The notes: generated by a model not told the origin, from the sequence alone. A stretch of 6,829 nucleotides of DNA from HGM13006 sp964514175 (GCA_964514175.1 CAZEPQ010000108.1:1-6829), one strand, 5' to 3'; shown: positions 1 through 5,763, counted from the stretch's first letter. A program made the numbers and translations.

Positions 1-53
1 GCAGAGGACTGAAAATCCTCGTGTCGTTGGTTCGATTCCGACCGGAGGCACCA
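1..53 (+). tRNA. tRNA-Phe(GAA), 5' part cut off by the window edge
   Basis: Only the 3' part of the gene is present. The anticodon stem GAGGA/TCCTC (4-8 and 16-20) encloses the loop CTGAAAA, with anticodon GAA at 11-13, which reads Phe codons. A five-base variable loop follows. The T arm is GTTGG-TTCGATT-CCGAC, then the 3' acceptor strand CGGAGGC, discriminator A and an encoded CCA at 51-53. The 5' acceptor strand and D arm (about 23 bases) lie outside the window. It is the first visible member of a Phe-Gly-Cys tRNA cluster. Confidence 0.95.
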
Positions 54-57
54 AAGT

Positions 58-97
58 CTGACTGATCGGAATCGGAGAGATTCGATTCCGAGGTCAG
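58..97 (+). repeat. Hairpin in the tRNA-Phe/tRNA-Gly spacer
   Basis: An inner perfect 9-bp stem TCGGAATCG/CGATTCCGA (66-74 with 83-91) has an 8-base loop. An outer CTGAC/GTCAG stem (58-62 with 93-97) is separated from it by a small asymmetric internal loop. No T-tract follows, so it does not look like a terminator. In the transcript it would sit between two tRNAs and might guide processing. It also carries an 11-base match (81-91) to the tRNA-Phe T arm (31-41). Structure is seen; function is inferred. Confidence 0.6.
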
Positions 98-105
98 CAA
101 AATAT

Positions 106-181
106 GCGGGTGTAGCTCATCCGGTAGAGCGCCACCTTGCCAAGGTGGAGGTAGCGAGTTCGAGCCTCGTCACCCGCTCCA
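106..181 (+). tRNA. tRNA-Gly(GCC)
   Basis: Complete 76-base tRNA with encoded CCA. The acceptor stem is a perfect GCGGGTG/CACCCGC (106-112 with 171-177). The D arm is GCTC...GAGC. The anticodon stem CCACC/GGTGG encloses TTGCCAA with anticodon GCC at 139-141, reading GGC and GGU. The T arm is GCGAG-TTCGAGC-CTCGT with one G-T pair. The discriminator is T178, followed by CCA 179-181. Confidence 0.98.
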
Positions 182-184
182 AAA

Positions 185-216
185 AGAAAAGGAGTACCGG
201 AAGGTGCTCCTTTTCT
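185..216 (+). terminator. Terminator-like hairpin between tRNA-Gly and tRNA-Cys
   Basis: A 14-bp stem (185-198 with 203-216, one G-T pair) closes on a GGAA tetraloop. Its distal strand ends in TTTTCT, so the A/T-rich base doubles as a short U-tract. It begins just after the CCA of tRNA-Gly and ends six bases before tRNA-Cys. It could terminate partially, so that tRNA-Cys depends on read-through, or be a processing stem. No separate promoter for tRNA-Cys fits in the gap. Confidence 0.6.
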
Positions 217-222
217 GCATGT

Positions 223-297
223 GGTACCATAGCCAAGCGGTAAGGCAGAGGTCTGCAAAACCTCGATTCCCCAGTTCAAATCTGGGTGGTACCTCCA
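223..297 (+). tRNA. tRNA-Cys(GCA)
   Basis: Complete 75-base tRNA with encoded CCA. The acceptor stem is GGTACCA/TGGTACC (223-229 with 287-293). The anticodon stem GAGGT/ACCTC holds CTGCAAA with anticodon GCA at 255-257. The T arm is CCCAG-TTCAAAT-CTGGG. The discriminator is T294, the base expected for cysteine tRNAs, and CCA follows at 295-297. Confidence 0.97.
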
Positions 298-332
298 GAA
301 AGACCTCGTTACAGTAGTAACGGGGTCTTTCT
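297..332 (+). terminator. Terminator-like hairpin at the end of the tRNA cluster
   Basis: A 16-bp stem pairs 297-312 with 317-332 around an AGTA loop, with one G-T pair. Its base is A/T-rich and ends in TCTTTCT. The stem starts at the final A of the tRNA-Cys CCA end, so termination and 3'-end maturation of tRNA-Cys would be coupled. The U-tract is interrupted by C, which makes efficiency uncertain. Confidence 0.7.
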
Positions 333-333
333 C

Positions 334-362
334 ATATAATTTGCGTGAAAGGCAAATTATAT
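334..362 (+). repeat. Perfect 11-bp inverted repeat after the tRNA terminator
   Basis: ATATAATTTGC (334-344) and GCAAATTATAT (352-362) are exact inverted copies around GTGAAAG. A short TTT follows at 362-364. It lies 99 bases upstream of the hydrolase start and two bases after the preceding terminator hairpin. It may be a back-up terminator or an operator. Each arm contains TATAAT in outward reading, but neither has a convincing -35 partner. Confidence 0.5.
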
Positions 363-460
363 TTCTCCAGATGAGGGCATCGAACCCTTTTGTAGAATTA
401 TCCCCGGCAGTACCATACCGGGACATAATAAATCATCGTTTAATAAAAGAAGGCGCAGAA

Positions 461-1264
461 ATGTTTGGTTTTAACAAGAAGAATGATAACGGAATTATGC
501 AGCGGCAATTTTCCTGTCAGCGTGACGGCCTGACCATTCGGGGCACGGAGTATCGTCCTCAGGGGGAAAGATGCCCCATTGCCATTGTGAGTCATGGTTT
601 TATGGCGAATCAGAAGACGGTGCTGCATTATGCGAAAATGTTGGCGGAAATGGGCTATGCAGCTTTTGCCTTTGATTTTAACGGCGGCTCCGTTATTATG
701 GGGAAAAGTGACGGTAAAACCACGGATATGTCCGTGCTCACTGAAACAAAGGATCTTTTGGCCGTTATGGAATACGCCAAGAGCCTCAATTATACGGATG
801 CTGAGAATATCCTGTTGATGGGCTGTAGTCAGGGCGGTTTTGTTTCCGCATTGGTGGCGGCAGAGTATCCGGTTTCCAAGCTGGTGCTGTTTTATCCCGC
901 CCTGTGCATTCCTGATGACGCCAGGGCCGGTAAAATGATGTGGGCCAAGTTTGATCCGCAGAATCCTCCAGCCATCATAAAGTGTGGCCCCATGAAGCTG
1001 GGCAAATGCTATGTAGAGGACGTGATTCACATGGATCCCTTTGAGGCTATCAAGGGCTATTTCGGCAACATCCTCCTTGTTCATGGCACAAAGGATAAGA
1101 TCGTCCATCCGGATTATGCACAATGTGCATATGAGGCATATCTTGAGAATAATTCGTCGGAAAACATTACCTTCCGCATGATCGAAAACGGAGCCCATGG
1201 CTTCGCTAAAAAGCATGACCGTATTGCCATGGATGAACTAAAGAAGTTTGCCGTGTTGGAATGA
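461..1264 (+). CDS. Alpha/beta hydrolase, feruloyl/cinnamoyl esterase-like (Est1E-like)
   Basis: A 267-residue serine hydrolase, about the size of single-domain bacterial esterases. Visible elements, in order: an HG oxyanion-type motif (His45-Gly46, SHGF); a family segment FDF...GKSDGKTTDMS (71-91) in place of the usual FDxxGHGxSDG; the nucleophile elbow GCSQG with Ser123; a cap-like stretch with KFDPQNPP (163-170); Asp212 in VHGTKDK; and His246 in NGAHGF. Ser123/Asp212/His246 form a complete predicted triad. The KFDP cap and overall layout resemble Butyrivibrio Est1E, but the natural ester substrate cannot be told from sequence. No signal peptide is visible, so it is probably cytoplasmic. 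ATG 461 is chosen because AGAAGG (448-453) sits 7 bases upstream. The upstream in-frame TTG 341 and ATG 371 lack such a site and would run through a hairpin. It appears monocistronic. Confidence 0.88.
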   Translation: MFGFNKKNDNGIMQRQFSCQRDGLTIRGTEYRPQGERCPIAIVSHGFMANQKTVLHYAKMLAEMGYAAFAFDFNGGSVIMGKSDGKTTDMSVLTETKDLLAVMEYAKSLNYTDAENILLMGCSQGGFVSALVAAEYPVSKLVLFYPALCIPDDARAGKMMWAKFDPQNPPAIIKCGPMKLGKCYVEDVIHMDPFEAIKGYFGNILLVHGTKDKIVHPDYAQCAYEAYLENNSSENITFRMIENGAHGFAKKHDRIAMDELKKFAVLE

Positions 1265-1291
1265 AATTCGGATTTTAAGTTTTCGATCATA

Positions 1292-1332
1292 GAAACAGCC
1301 CGCCCTTGTTTGAAATGAGGGTGGGCTGTTTT
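1292..1332 (+). terminator. Terminator between convergent genes
   Basis: AACAGCCCGCCCT (1294-1306) pairs with AGGGTGGGCTGTT (1318-1330), with one G-T pair. The stem extends by an A-T and a possible G-T pair at its base around an 11-base loop. TGTTTT follows on the + strand, fitting the end of the hydrolase transcript. It may also serve the convergent membrane-protein gene on the - strand, although the U-tract on that side (GTTTCT) is poor. Confidence 0.75.
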
Positions 1333-1367
1333 GAGATTTCAAAGGAATACCTCTTAAAAAATCCAAT

Positions 1368-2474
1368 CTATTCCGTAGCATGACGCATGAATCCATTGGG
1401 AGAAACCTGTTCTGCGATGCCCTGGGGTCTGCGTCTTGCTTCCAATACCTCGGCGCCTAGCATTACCAGAATGGGCAGCAGGATCATCCCAATGACCCCG
1501 GAGACACGATAGCCCACGTAAATTGAAATCAGGGTCAGAAGGGGACTGACGCCCATTTGTTCCCCCAGAAATTTTGGCTCTAAAATGTTACGGCAAAGAG
1601 CTGCCGCCCCATACAGGACCATAAGGCCGATGCCTAAGTGAAAATCCCCGGAGATCATGGACAAAAGCCCCCAGGGGAGCAGGATTGTGCCGGTGCCAAA
1701 GAGGGGGAGGGCGTCTAAAAGTGCGATACCAAGGGCAAAAAACAGGGGGAATCGGACCCGCAGCACCATCAGTCCGGTGAACAGAATGAGAAATGTAACC
1801 CCCATGAGCTTGATCTGCGCCCGGAACCAATTCCCCAGGACGTGTTTGATGCTTTCACCAAGGGAAGTCATCTGCTGCCAGCGGTTTTTCGGAAGATGCT
1901 CCCGCAGAAGGGAACGGAGCCGTGGAAGCTCCGCTGCCCCGAAGAAGCTGGACAGGATCAATGTCAATATAAACAGCAGGTTGTCCGGCAGACGGCTCAG
2001 AAAACCGGATACCAGGGAGAAGAGCCCCTCGTAAAGGCTGGAGGCCAGGGTGCCGCCGGAGGATAGGATGCTGTCGGTCCAGTCCCGCAGGGCGTCTCCG
2101 GCGCCCACAGGCAGGTCCTCTGCCAAACGGTCCGCCCAGCGTTCAAAGCCCTGGGCATATTCCGAAAGGGAGGACAGCAGACCGGGAAGGTTCTGGTAGA
2201 GCTCCGTCAGTTCAGAAACCAAAAAGCGGCCCAGAAGAAAAATCGCCAGAATAACGACGGATAGTACGCCGCTGACGCACAGGACCGCAGCGGTGTTGTA
2301 TCGAACCTCCATGCCCTTTTGCACCCTGTGGATCAGAGGCGTGAGAGCGGCTGCGATGCCCAAGCCAAGAAGAACAGGAAATACCAGCGGCAGCAGGTAT
2401 TTCAGGAGCAGCAGGATGACAACTCCCCACAGAATGGGTGGCAGGTTACGCTTTAGTTTGATGTAAGATTCCAT
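1368..2474 (-). CDS. ytvI: AI-2E/PerM-superfamily membrane protein, YtvI-like
   Basis: A 368-residue polytopic membrane protein, the length expected for YtvI. Hydrophobic segments lie near residues 12-30, 31-47, 62-84, 164-180, 222-239, 243-270, 279-296 and 310-343. A long amphipathic region at about 85-160 probably faces outward. The C-terminal half has the superfamily hallmark DALPLFGTGTILLPW (254-268) and the NILEPKFLG segment (296-304). Bacillus YtvI is sporulation-associated, with unknown biochemical function; other superfamily members have been linked to autoinducer-2 or ion transport, which should not be assumed here. The start is ATG at 2472-2474, preceded by GGAGGTCCTT on the - strand. 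A longer reading from 2675 would add 67 residues, run through the palindrome and overlap the divergent gene, so it is rejected. The protein ends in a short polar tail. It is divergent from the ACT-hom-lysC operon. Confidence 0.82.
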   Translation of the reverse strand: MESYIKLKRNLPPILWGVVILLLLKYLLPLVFPVLLGLGIAAALTPLIHRVQKGMEVRYNTAAVLCVSGVLSVVILAIFLLGRFLVSELTELYQNLPGLLSSLSEYAQGFERWADRLAEDLPVGAGDALRDWTDSILSSGGTLASSLYEGLFSLVSGFLSRLPDNLLFILTLILSSFFGAAELPRLRSLLREHLPKNRWQQMTSLGESIKHVLGNWFRAQIKLMGVTFLILFTGLMVLRVRFPLFFALGIALLDALPLFGTGTILLPWGLLSMISGDFHLGIGLMVLYGAAALCRNILEPKFLGEQMGVSPLLTLISIYVGYRVSGVIGMILLPILVMLGAEVLEARRRPQGIAEQVSPNGFMRHATE

Positions 2475-2544
2475 AAGGACCTCCAGAGTGGGTAGGTGAC
2501 AGATAGTACAAAAAATAATGGAAAATTTGGACGATATTCTACAC

Positions 2545-2569
2545 AAGTGTCCGTTGCAAACGGACACTT
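2545..2569. promoter_or_regulatory. Palindromic operator candidate in the divergent intergenic region
   Basis: AAGTGTCCGTT (2545-2555) and AACGGACACTT (2559-2569) are perfect 11-base inverted copies separated by GCA. The dyad lies in the 164-base gap between the divergent ytvI-like gene and the ACT-domain gene and covers the proposed -35 element of the latter. This is the geometry of a dimeric repressor site. Which protein binds is unknown. The HTH-containing product of the adjacent gene is one candidate. Confidence 0.6.
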
Positions 2570-2582
2570 TAAGTGATAAGAT
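2554..2582 (+). promoter_or_regulatory. Promoter candidate for the ACT-hom-lysC operon
   Basis: TTGCAA (2554-2559) and TAAGAT (2577-2582) are separated by exactly 17 bases, each matching the sigma-A consensus at 4 of 6 positions. Transcription would start near 2589, giving a leader of about 50 bases. The leader is too short for a lysine riboswitch or T-box. The -35 sits at the centre of the inverted repeat, so binding there would block polymerase. Confidence 0.5.
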
Positions 2583-2638
2583 AGAATTCGCATGGAACAC
2601 AAATGAACGCCATGGGCGGACAATTAGGAGGAAATACC

Positions 2639-3079
2639 ATGGACAAATTACCAAAGTATTATATTGTGGAAGCATCTGCGCTGCCTGAGGTATTCCTGAA
2701 GGTGGCAGAGGCCAAGCGAATGCTGGATTCCGGAGAAGCCACCACTGTGGGCGAGGCCACCAAGGCCACCGGTATCAGCCGCAGTGCGTTCTATAAGTAT
2801 CGGGACGCCATGATGCCCTTTCAAAATCTTATGGCAGGCCGTATCATTACATTCCAGCTTACTTTGAAGGACCGTACCGGTGTGCTTTCCGGTATACTTT
2901 CCATTTTTGCCTATAACGGCGCAAATATACTCACAATTAACCAGAATATTCCCACCAACGGCTGTGCCATCGTTACCATCACCGCTGAGACCAGTGAGCT
3001 CCACTGCTCTGTGGAGGACCTGCTCAAACGCATGAGCAATCTAGATGGTGTGGTGAAGGCTGAGATCGTTGCGGGCTGA
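2639..3079 (+). CDS. ACT domain-containing protein, PheB/UPF0735 family
   Basis: A 146-residue protein, the usual length for this family. The N-terminal part has a helix-turn-helix-like stretch at about 36-57 (VGEATKATGISRSAFYKYRD). An ACT domain follows at about 69-144, starting RIITFQLTLKDRTGVLSGIL, with the ligand-loop motif DRTGVL at 78-83 and a TINQN strand at 99-103. ACT domains bind small molecules, often amino acids. The family is usually described as regulatory but the ligand and target are not established. The start at ATG 2639 is set by AGGAGG (2626-2631) 7 bases upstream; the in-frame ATG 2603 has no such site. It is first in an operon with hom (17-base gap) and lysC, suggesting a role in controlling the aspartate-family pathway, by DNA binding or by contact with the enzymes. 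This is inference. Confidence 0.87.
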   Translation: MDKLPKYYIVEASALPEVFLKVAEAKRMLDSGEATTVGEATKATGISRSAFYKYRDAMMPFQNLMAGRIITFQLTLKDRTGVLSGILSIFAYNGANILTINQNIPTNGCAIVTITAETSELHCSVEDLLKRMSNLDGVVKAEIVAG

Positions 3080-3096
3080 GACGAAAGGAGATTTTT

Positions 3097-4305
3097 ATGG
3101 CAAAAGTTGCGATCTTGGGTCTCGGCACCGTAGGTTCCGGCGTGGCGGAGGTGCTGACAAAGAACGCCGCCTCCATTCAGAAGAAAGCCGGCGAGCCGGT
3201 GGAGATCAAATATATCCTGGGCCGGCATGATTATCCCGACAGTCCCTTCCGGGATTTGGTGGTGCAGGATTTTTCCGTCATCGAAAATGACCCGGAGGTC
3301 TCCGTGGTGGCTGAGTGTATCGGCGGTACCGTGGATGCCCGGGACTACACCCTTCGGGCATTGAAGGCAGGCAAAAGCGTGGTCACCTCCAATAAAGAGG
3401 TGGTTGCCCAGTACGGCGACGAGTTTTTGGCCATTGCCCGTGAAAAGAACCTCAATTATCTCTATGAGGCCTCTGTGGGCGGCGGTATTCCCATCATTCG
3501 TCCCCTGGGGTCCTGTCTGGCAGCCAATGAGATCGCCGAGATTTATGGCATTCTCAATGGCACAACGAACTATATTTTGACTAAAATGATTAAGGAAGGA
3601 CTTTCTTTCGACACGGCTTTGCAGCAGGCCCAGGAAAAGGGCTATGCCGAGGCAGATCCCACTGCCGACGTGGAGGGCTTTGACGCCTGCCGAAAGATCT
3701 GTATCCTGGCTTCTCTCAGCTTTGGACGCCATGTCTATCCCGATGATGTGCCCACCCAGGGCATTACAAAGATCACTGCGGAGGATGTTGCCATGGCGGA
3801 GGCCGCAGGCATGAAGATCAAGCTCCTTGGTCGTGCCCTCCGTATGGAGGACGGCAAGGTGGTGGCCTATGTTGCCCCCCATCTGCTGCCGGAGGATCAT
3901 CAGCTCTCCGGCGTGGAGGACGTGTTCAACGGTATTGTGGTCCGAGGGGACGCCATCGGCGATGTGATGTTCTATGGCCGTGGCGCAGGCAAGCTGCCCA
4001 CTGCCAGCGCGGTGTCCGCGGACATCATTGACGCGGTGAAGCATAAGGAGAGAAGACAGAATATGGACTGGGTCTCCGGCGGCAAGGTCGTGGTTGGAGA
4101 TTACAGCAGCCTTCCTCAGAGGTGGTACATTCGTACCGAGGAGCGGGAAAAGCGTATCGGCACTGTCTTCGGTGATGTGGAAACGGTCACCACGCCCGAT
4201 TTGTCGGGACAGACTGCTATTTTCACCGGGGAACTATCCCGCAAGGCACTGGAGGAAAAGCTTGTGGGCTTTAATGCCCTGAGCTGTCTGCCGGTTTTGG
4301 AGTAA
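3097..4305 (+). CDS. hom: Homoserine dehydrogenase
   Basis: A 402-residue cytoplasmic enzyme that reduces aspartate 4-semialdehyde to homoserine with NAD(P)H, at the branch to threonine and methionine. The N-terminal nucleotide-binding fold shows GLGTVGSGV (8-16). SNKE with Lys100 and the catalytic domain signature GILNGTTNYIL (151-161) follow. The segment EADPTADVEGFDACRK carries Glu185, Asp196 and Lys200, which line up with the catalytic-site Glu208, Asp219 and Lys223 of yeast homoserine dehydrogenase. The C terminus (about 341-402) begins RWYIRTEE and ends like an ACT domain, but the usual DxPGVLAxIAxxFG loop is missing. This explains why the protein is shorter than the roughly 430 residues of ACT-bearing homologues. 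AAAGGAG (3084-3090) lies 6 bases before ATG. It sits between the ACT-protein gene and lysC (23-base gap) in one apparent operon. No thrB or thrC follows. Confidence 0.96.
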   Translation: MAKVAILGLGTVGSGVAEVLTKNAASIQKKAGEPVEIKYILGRHDYPDSPFRDLVVQDFSVIENDPEVSVVAECIGGTVDARDYTLRALKAGKSVVTSNKEVVAQYGDEFLAIAREKNLNYLYEASVGGGIPIIRPLGSCLAANEIAEIYGILNGTTNYILTKMIKEGLSFDTALQQAQEKGYAEADPTADVEGFDACRKICILASLSFGRHVYPDDVPTQGITKITAEDVAMAEAAGMKIKLLGRALRMEDGKVVAYVAPHLLPEDHQLSGVEDVFNGIVVRGDAIGDVMFYGRGAGKLPTASAVSADIIDAVKHKERRQNMDWVSGGKVVVGDYSSLPQRWYIRTEEREKRIGTVFGDVETVTTPDLSGQTAIFTGELSRKALEEKLVGFNALSCLPVLE

Positions 4306-4328
4306 ATCTTTTCAATCTGGAGGATACT

Positions 4329-5537
4329 ATGGCACTGATTGTTCAGAAATTCGGCGGAAGCTCCGTGGCCAACGCCGAACGGATCCTGCATGTGGCAGAG
4401 ATCATAACAAATACCTACAAAAAGGGAAATCAGGTGGTGGTGGTTCTCTCCGCCCAGGGCGATACCACTGACGACCTGCTGGATAAGGCTGCGGAGATCA
4501 ATCCCGCGGCGTCCAAGCGTGAGCTGGATATGCTTTTGGCTACTGGCGAGCAGATATCCATTTCCCTGATGGCTATGGCCATCGAAAAATTGGGCTATCC
4601 CGTCATCAGCCTCACCGCATGGCAGATCGGCATGGATACCACCGCCGCATACGGTGCGGCCCGTATCAAGAAGGTTTCCGGTACTCGTGTTCAGGAGGAA
4701 CTGGATAAAAACAAGATCGTTCTGGTGGCAGGCTTCCAGGGTGTCAATAAGTACCATGACATTACCACTCTGGGTCGCGGCGGTTCCGATACTACCGCAG
4801 TTGCGCTGGCTGTGGCCCTGAAAGCGGACCTGTGTCAAATTTATACAGATGTGGACGGCGTCTACACTGCCGATCCCAGAAAGGTGAAGAACGCCAAAAA
4901 GCTGGACGAGATCACCTTCGGTGAGATGCTGGAGCTGGCGTCTCTGGGCGCTCAGGTGCTCCATAACCGGTCCGTGGAAATGGCAAAGCGTTACAATATG
5001 AATATCGAGGTGCTCTCCAGCTTCACTGGCGCACCCGGAACCATCGTCAAGGAGGCAGTGAAACAAGTGGAAAAGACGTATATCAGCGGCGTTGCCCAGG
5101 ACAAGAATGTGGCACGTGTGGCCCTGGTGGGCCTCAACGACACTCCCGGTGTTGCTTACAAGGTGTTTAACCTGCTGGCCAGAGAGAAGATCAACGTAGA
5201 TATTATTCTCCAGTCCATCGGTCGTGCCGAGTCTAAGGATATTTCCTTCACCGTTGCAAAGGACTGCGCCGAAGACGCAAAGCGTGTCCTGACGGAGAAC
5301 CGGGATTCTCTGGGCTATGAACATCTGGATGTTTCCACAGACGTGGCAAAGGTTTCCGTAGTTGGCGGCGGCATGGTGGATAACCCCGGTGTGGCTGCAA
5401 CCATGTTTGAGGCCCTCTATGAGGCGCACATCAACATCCGGATGATCTCCACCTCTGAGATCAAGGTTTCCGTCCTCATCAATAAGGAGGACACGGACCG
5501 GGCTGTGGCAGCCATCCACGAAAAGTTCTTCGGATAA
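4329..5537 (+). CDS. lysC: Aspartate kinase, monofunctional with two ACT repeats
   Basis: A 402-residue enzyme that phosphorylates aspartate to 4-aspartyl phosphate, the committed step to lysine, threonine and methionine. The kinase domain (about 1-240) shows the hallmark KFGGSSVAN (7-15), SAQGDTTDDL (41-50), ATGEQIS (71-77), and TTLGRGGSDTTAVALA (146-161) for nucleotide and aspartate binding. TDVDGVYTADPR (173-184) follows. The C-terminal regulatory region has two ACT repeats. One is around VALVGLNDTPGVAYKVF (264-280), the other around KVSVVGGGMVDNPGVAATMF (341-360). This is the Bacillus/Corynebacterium type, in which ACT repeats bind lysine and/or threonine for feedback control. Which effector acts here is not evident. 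GGAGGA (4319-4324) precedes the ATG closely. An internal ribosome binding site and GTG codon could start a separate small subunit. It is last in the operon and is followed by a terminator. Confidence 0.97.
   Translation: MALIVQKFGGSSVANAERILHVAEIITNTYKKGNQVVVVLSAQGDTTDDLLDKAAEINPAASKRELDMLLATGEQISISLMAMAIEKLGYPVISLTAWQIGMDTTAAYGAARIKKVSGTRVQEELDKNKIVLVAGFQGVNKYHDITTLGRGGSDTTAVALAVALKADLCQIYTDVDGVYTADPRKVKNAKKLDEITFGEMLELASLGAQVLHNRSVEMAKRYNMNIEVLSSFTGAPGTIVKEAVKQVEKTYISGVAQDKNVARVALVGLNDTPGVAYKVFNLLAREKINVDIILQSIGRAESKDISFTVAKDCAEDAKRVLTENRDSLGYEHLDVSTDVAKVSVVGGGMVDNPGVAATMFEALYEAHINIRMISTSEIKVSVLINKEDTDRAVAAIHEKFFG
5049..5069 (+). promoter_or_regulatory. Possible internal translation start for an aspartate kinase beta subunit
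   Basis: Inside lysC, AAGGAGG (5049-5055) precedes in-frame GTG 5067-5069, codon 247, by 11 bases. Starting there gives a 156-residue protein made only of the two ACT repeats. Bacillus subtilis lysC is known to make its beta subunit from an in-frame internal start at nearly the same codon. The spacing is longer than ideal, and GTG 5058 is too close to the site. This is an inference from position and motif. Confidence 0.45.
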
Positions 5538-5545
5538 AATGAGAT

Positions 5546-5581
5546 ATCCCCTCCGCCCAAATTCGGTTGGAGGGGATTTTT
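5546..5581 (+). terminator. Intrinsic terminator after lysC
   Basis: ATCCCCTCC (5546-5554) pairs perfectly with GGAGGGGAT (5569-5577) around a 14-base loop. TTTT follows at 5578-5581, making a T5 run with the last stem base. It starts 8 bases after the lysC stop and closes the ACT-hom-lysC operon. Confidence 0.88.
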
Positions 5582-5645
5582 GCACCGAGACACGGAATTT
5601 CGGGAAGAAAAGGGGATTTTTGTTGGGGAAATTTCATGGTTATGC

Positions 5646-5674
5646 TTGACAAATGTTAGTTTTGGGAATAAACT
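5646..5674 (+). promoter_or_regulatory. Promoter of the MarR-family gene
   Basis: A perfect TTGACA -35 box (5646-5651) and TAAACT (5669-5674, 4 of 6 matches to TATAAT) are separated by exactly 17 bases. Transcription should begin near 5681, leaving a leader of about 80 bases before the MarR start. Confidence 0.7.
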
Positions 5675-5712
5675 ATTCGTATGATAAACGGTTCGAATAA
5701 GAACTATTTATC
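5671..5712. promoter_or_regulatory. Cluster of operator-like repeats at the MarR promoter
   Basis: TATTCG (5674-5679) and CGAATA (5694-5699) form an inverted repeat with centres 20 bp apart, overlapping the -10 box and start site. GATAAA (5683-5688) and TTTATC (5707-5712) form a second inverted pair. AACTATT occurs directly repeated at 5671-5677 and 5702-5708, 31 bp apart. MarR regulators commonly repress their own promoters through such inverted repeats. Which repeat is the true site cannot be decided from one sequence. Confidence 0.4.
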
Positions 5713-5763
5713 TTGCTGCGGCCTGACCAGCCGGATCAAACACGAGAAGGGAGAAGCTGCTCT

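Noticed and set aside
372..390. A T-arm-like sequence on the - strand (GGG-TTCGATG-CCC), suggesting a tRNA remnant or attachment site
   Set aside because: The stem is only three good pairs with a G where a pyrimidine is expected. No anticodon arm, acceptor stem or CCA can be placed around it, and no integrase is in the window.
403..422. A small CCCGG/CCGGG inverted repeat upstream of the esterase gene
   Set aside because: Five base pairs with a 10-base loop is within chance expectation and nothing links it to a function.
94..426. A 110-codon open frame on the - strand across the tRNA cluster
   Set aside because: It is the translation of the complement of tRNA genes and terminators, which is a common false call.
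424..429. CATAAT as a -10 box for the esterase gene
   Set aside because: The six bases 17 upstream (TCCCCG) bear no resemblance to a -35 element and there is no TG extension.
2475..2638. A lysine riboswitch or T-box leader before the ACT-hom-lysC operon
   Set aside because: The predicted leader is only about 50 bases, with no terminator/antiterminator pair and no T-box sequence. hom and lysC are preceded by just 17 and 23 bases.
2911..4044. A 377-codon open frame on the - strand opposite hom
   Set aside because: It is antisense to the well-supported hom coding region, with no family resemblance and no plausible ribosome binding context. It is produced by codon bias on the real strand.
4116..5585. 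A 489-codon open frame on the - strand opposite lysC and the end of hom
   Set aside because: It is the antisense shadow of clear aspartate kinase and homoserine dehydrogenase genes, rich in His, Cys and Gly without any recognisable fold, and its start falls in the lysC terminator.
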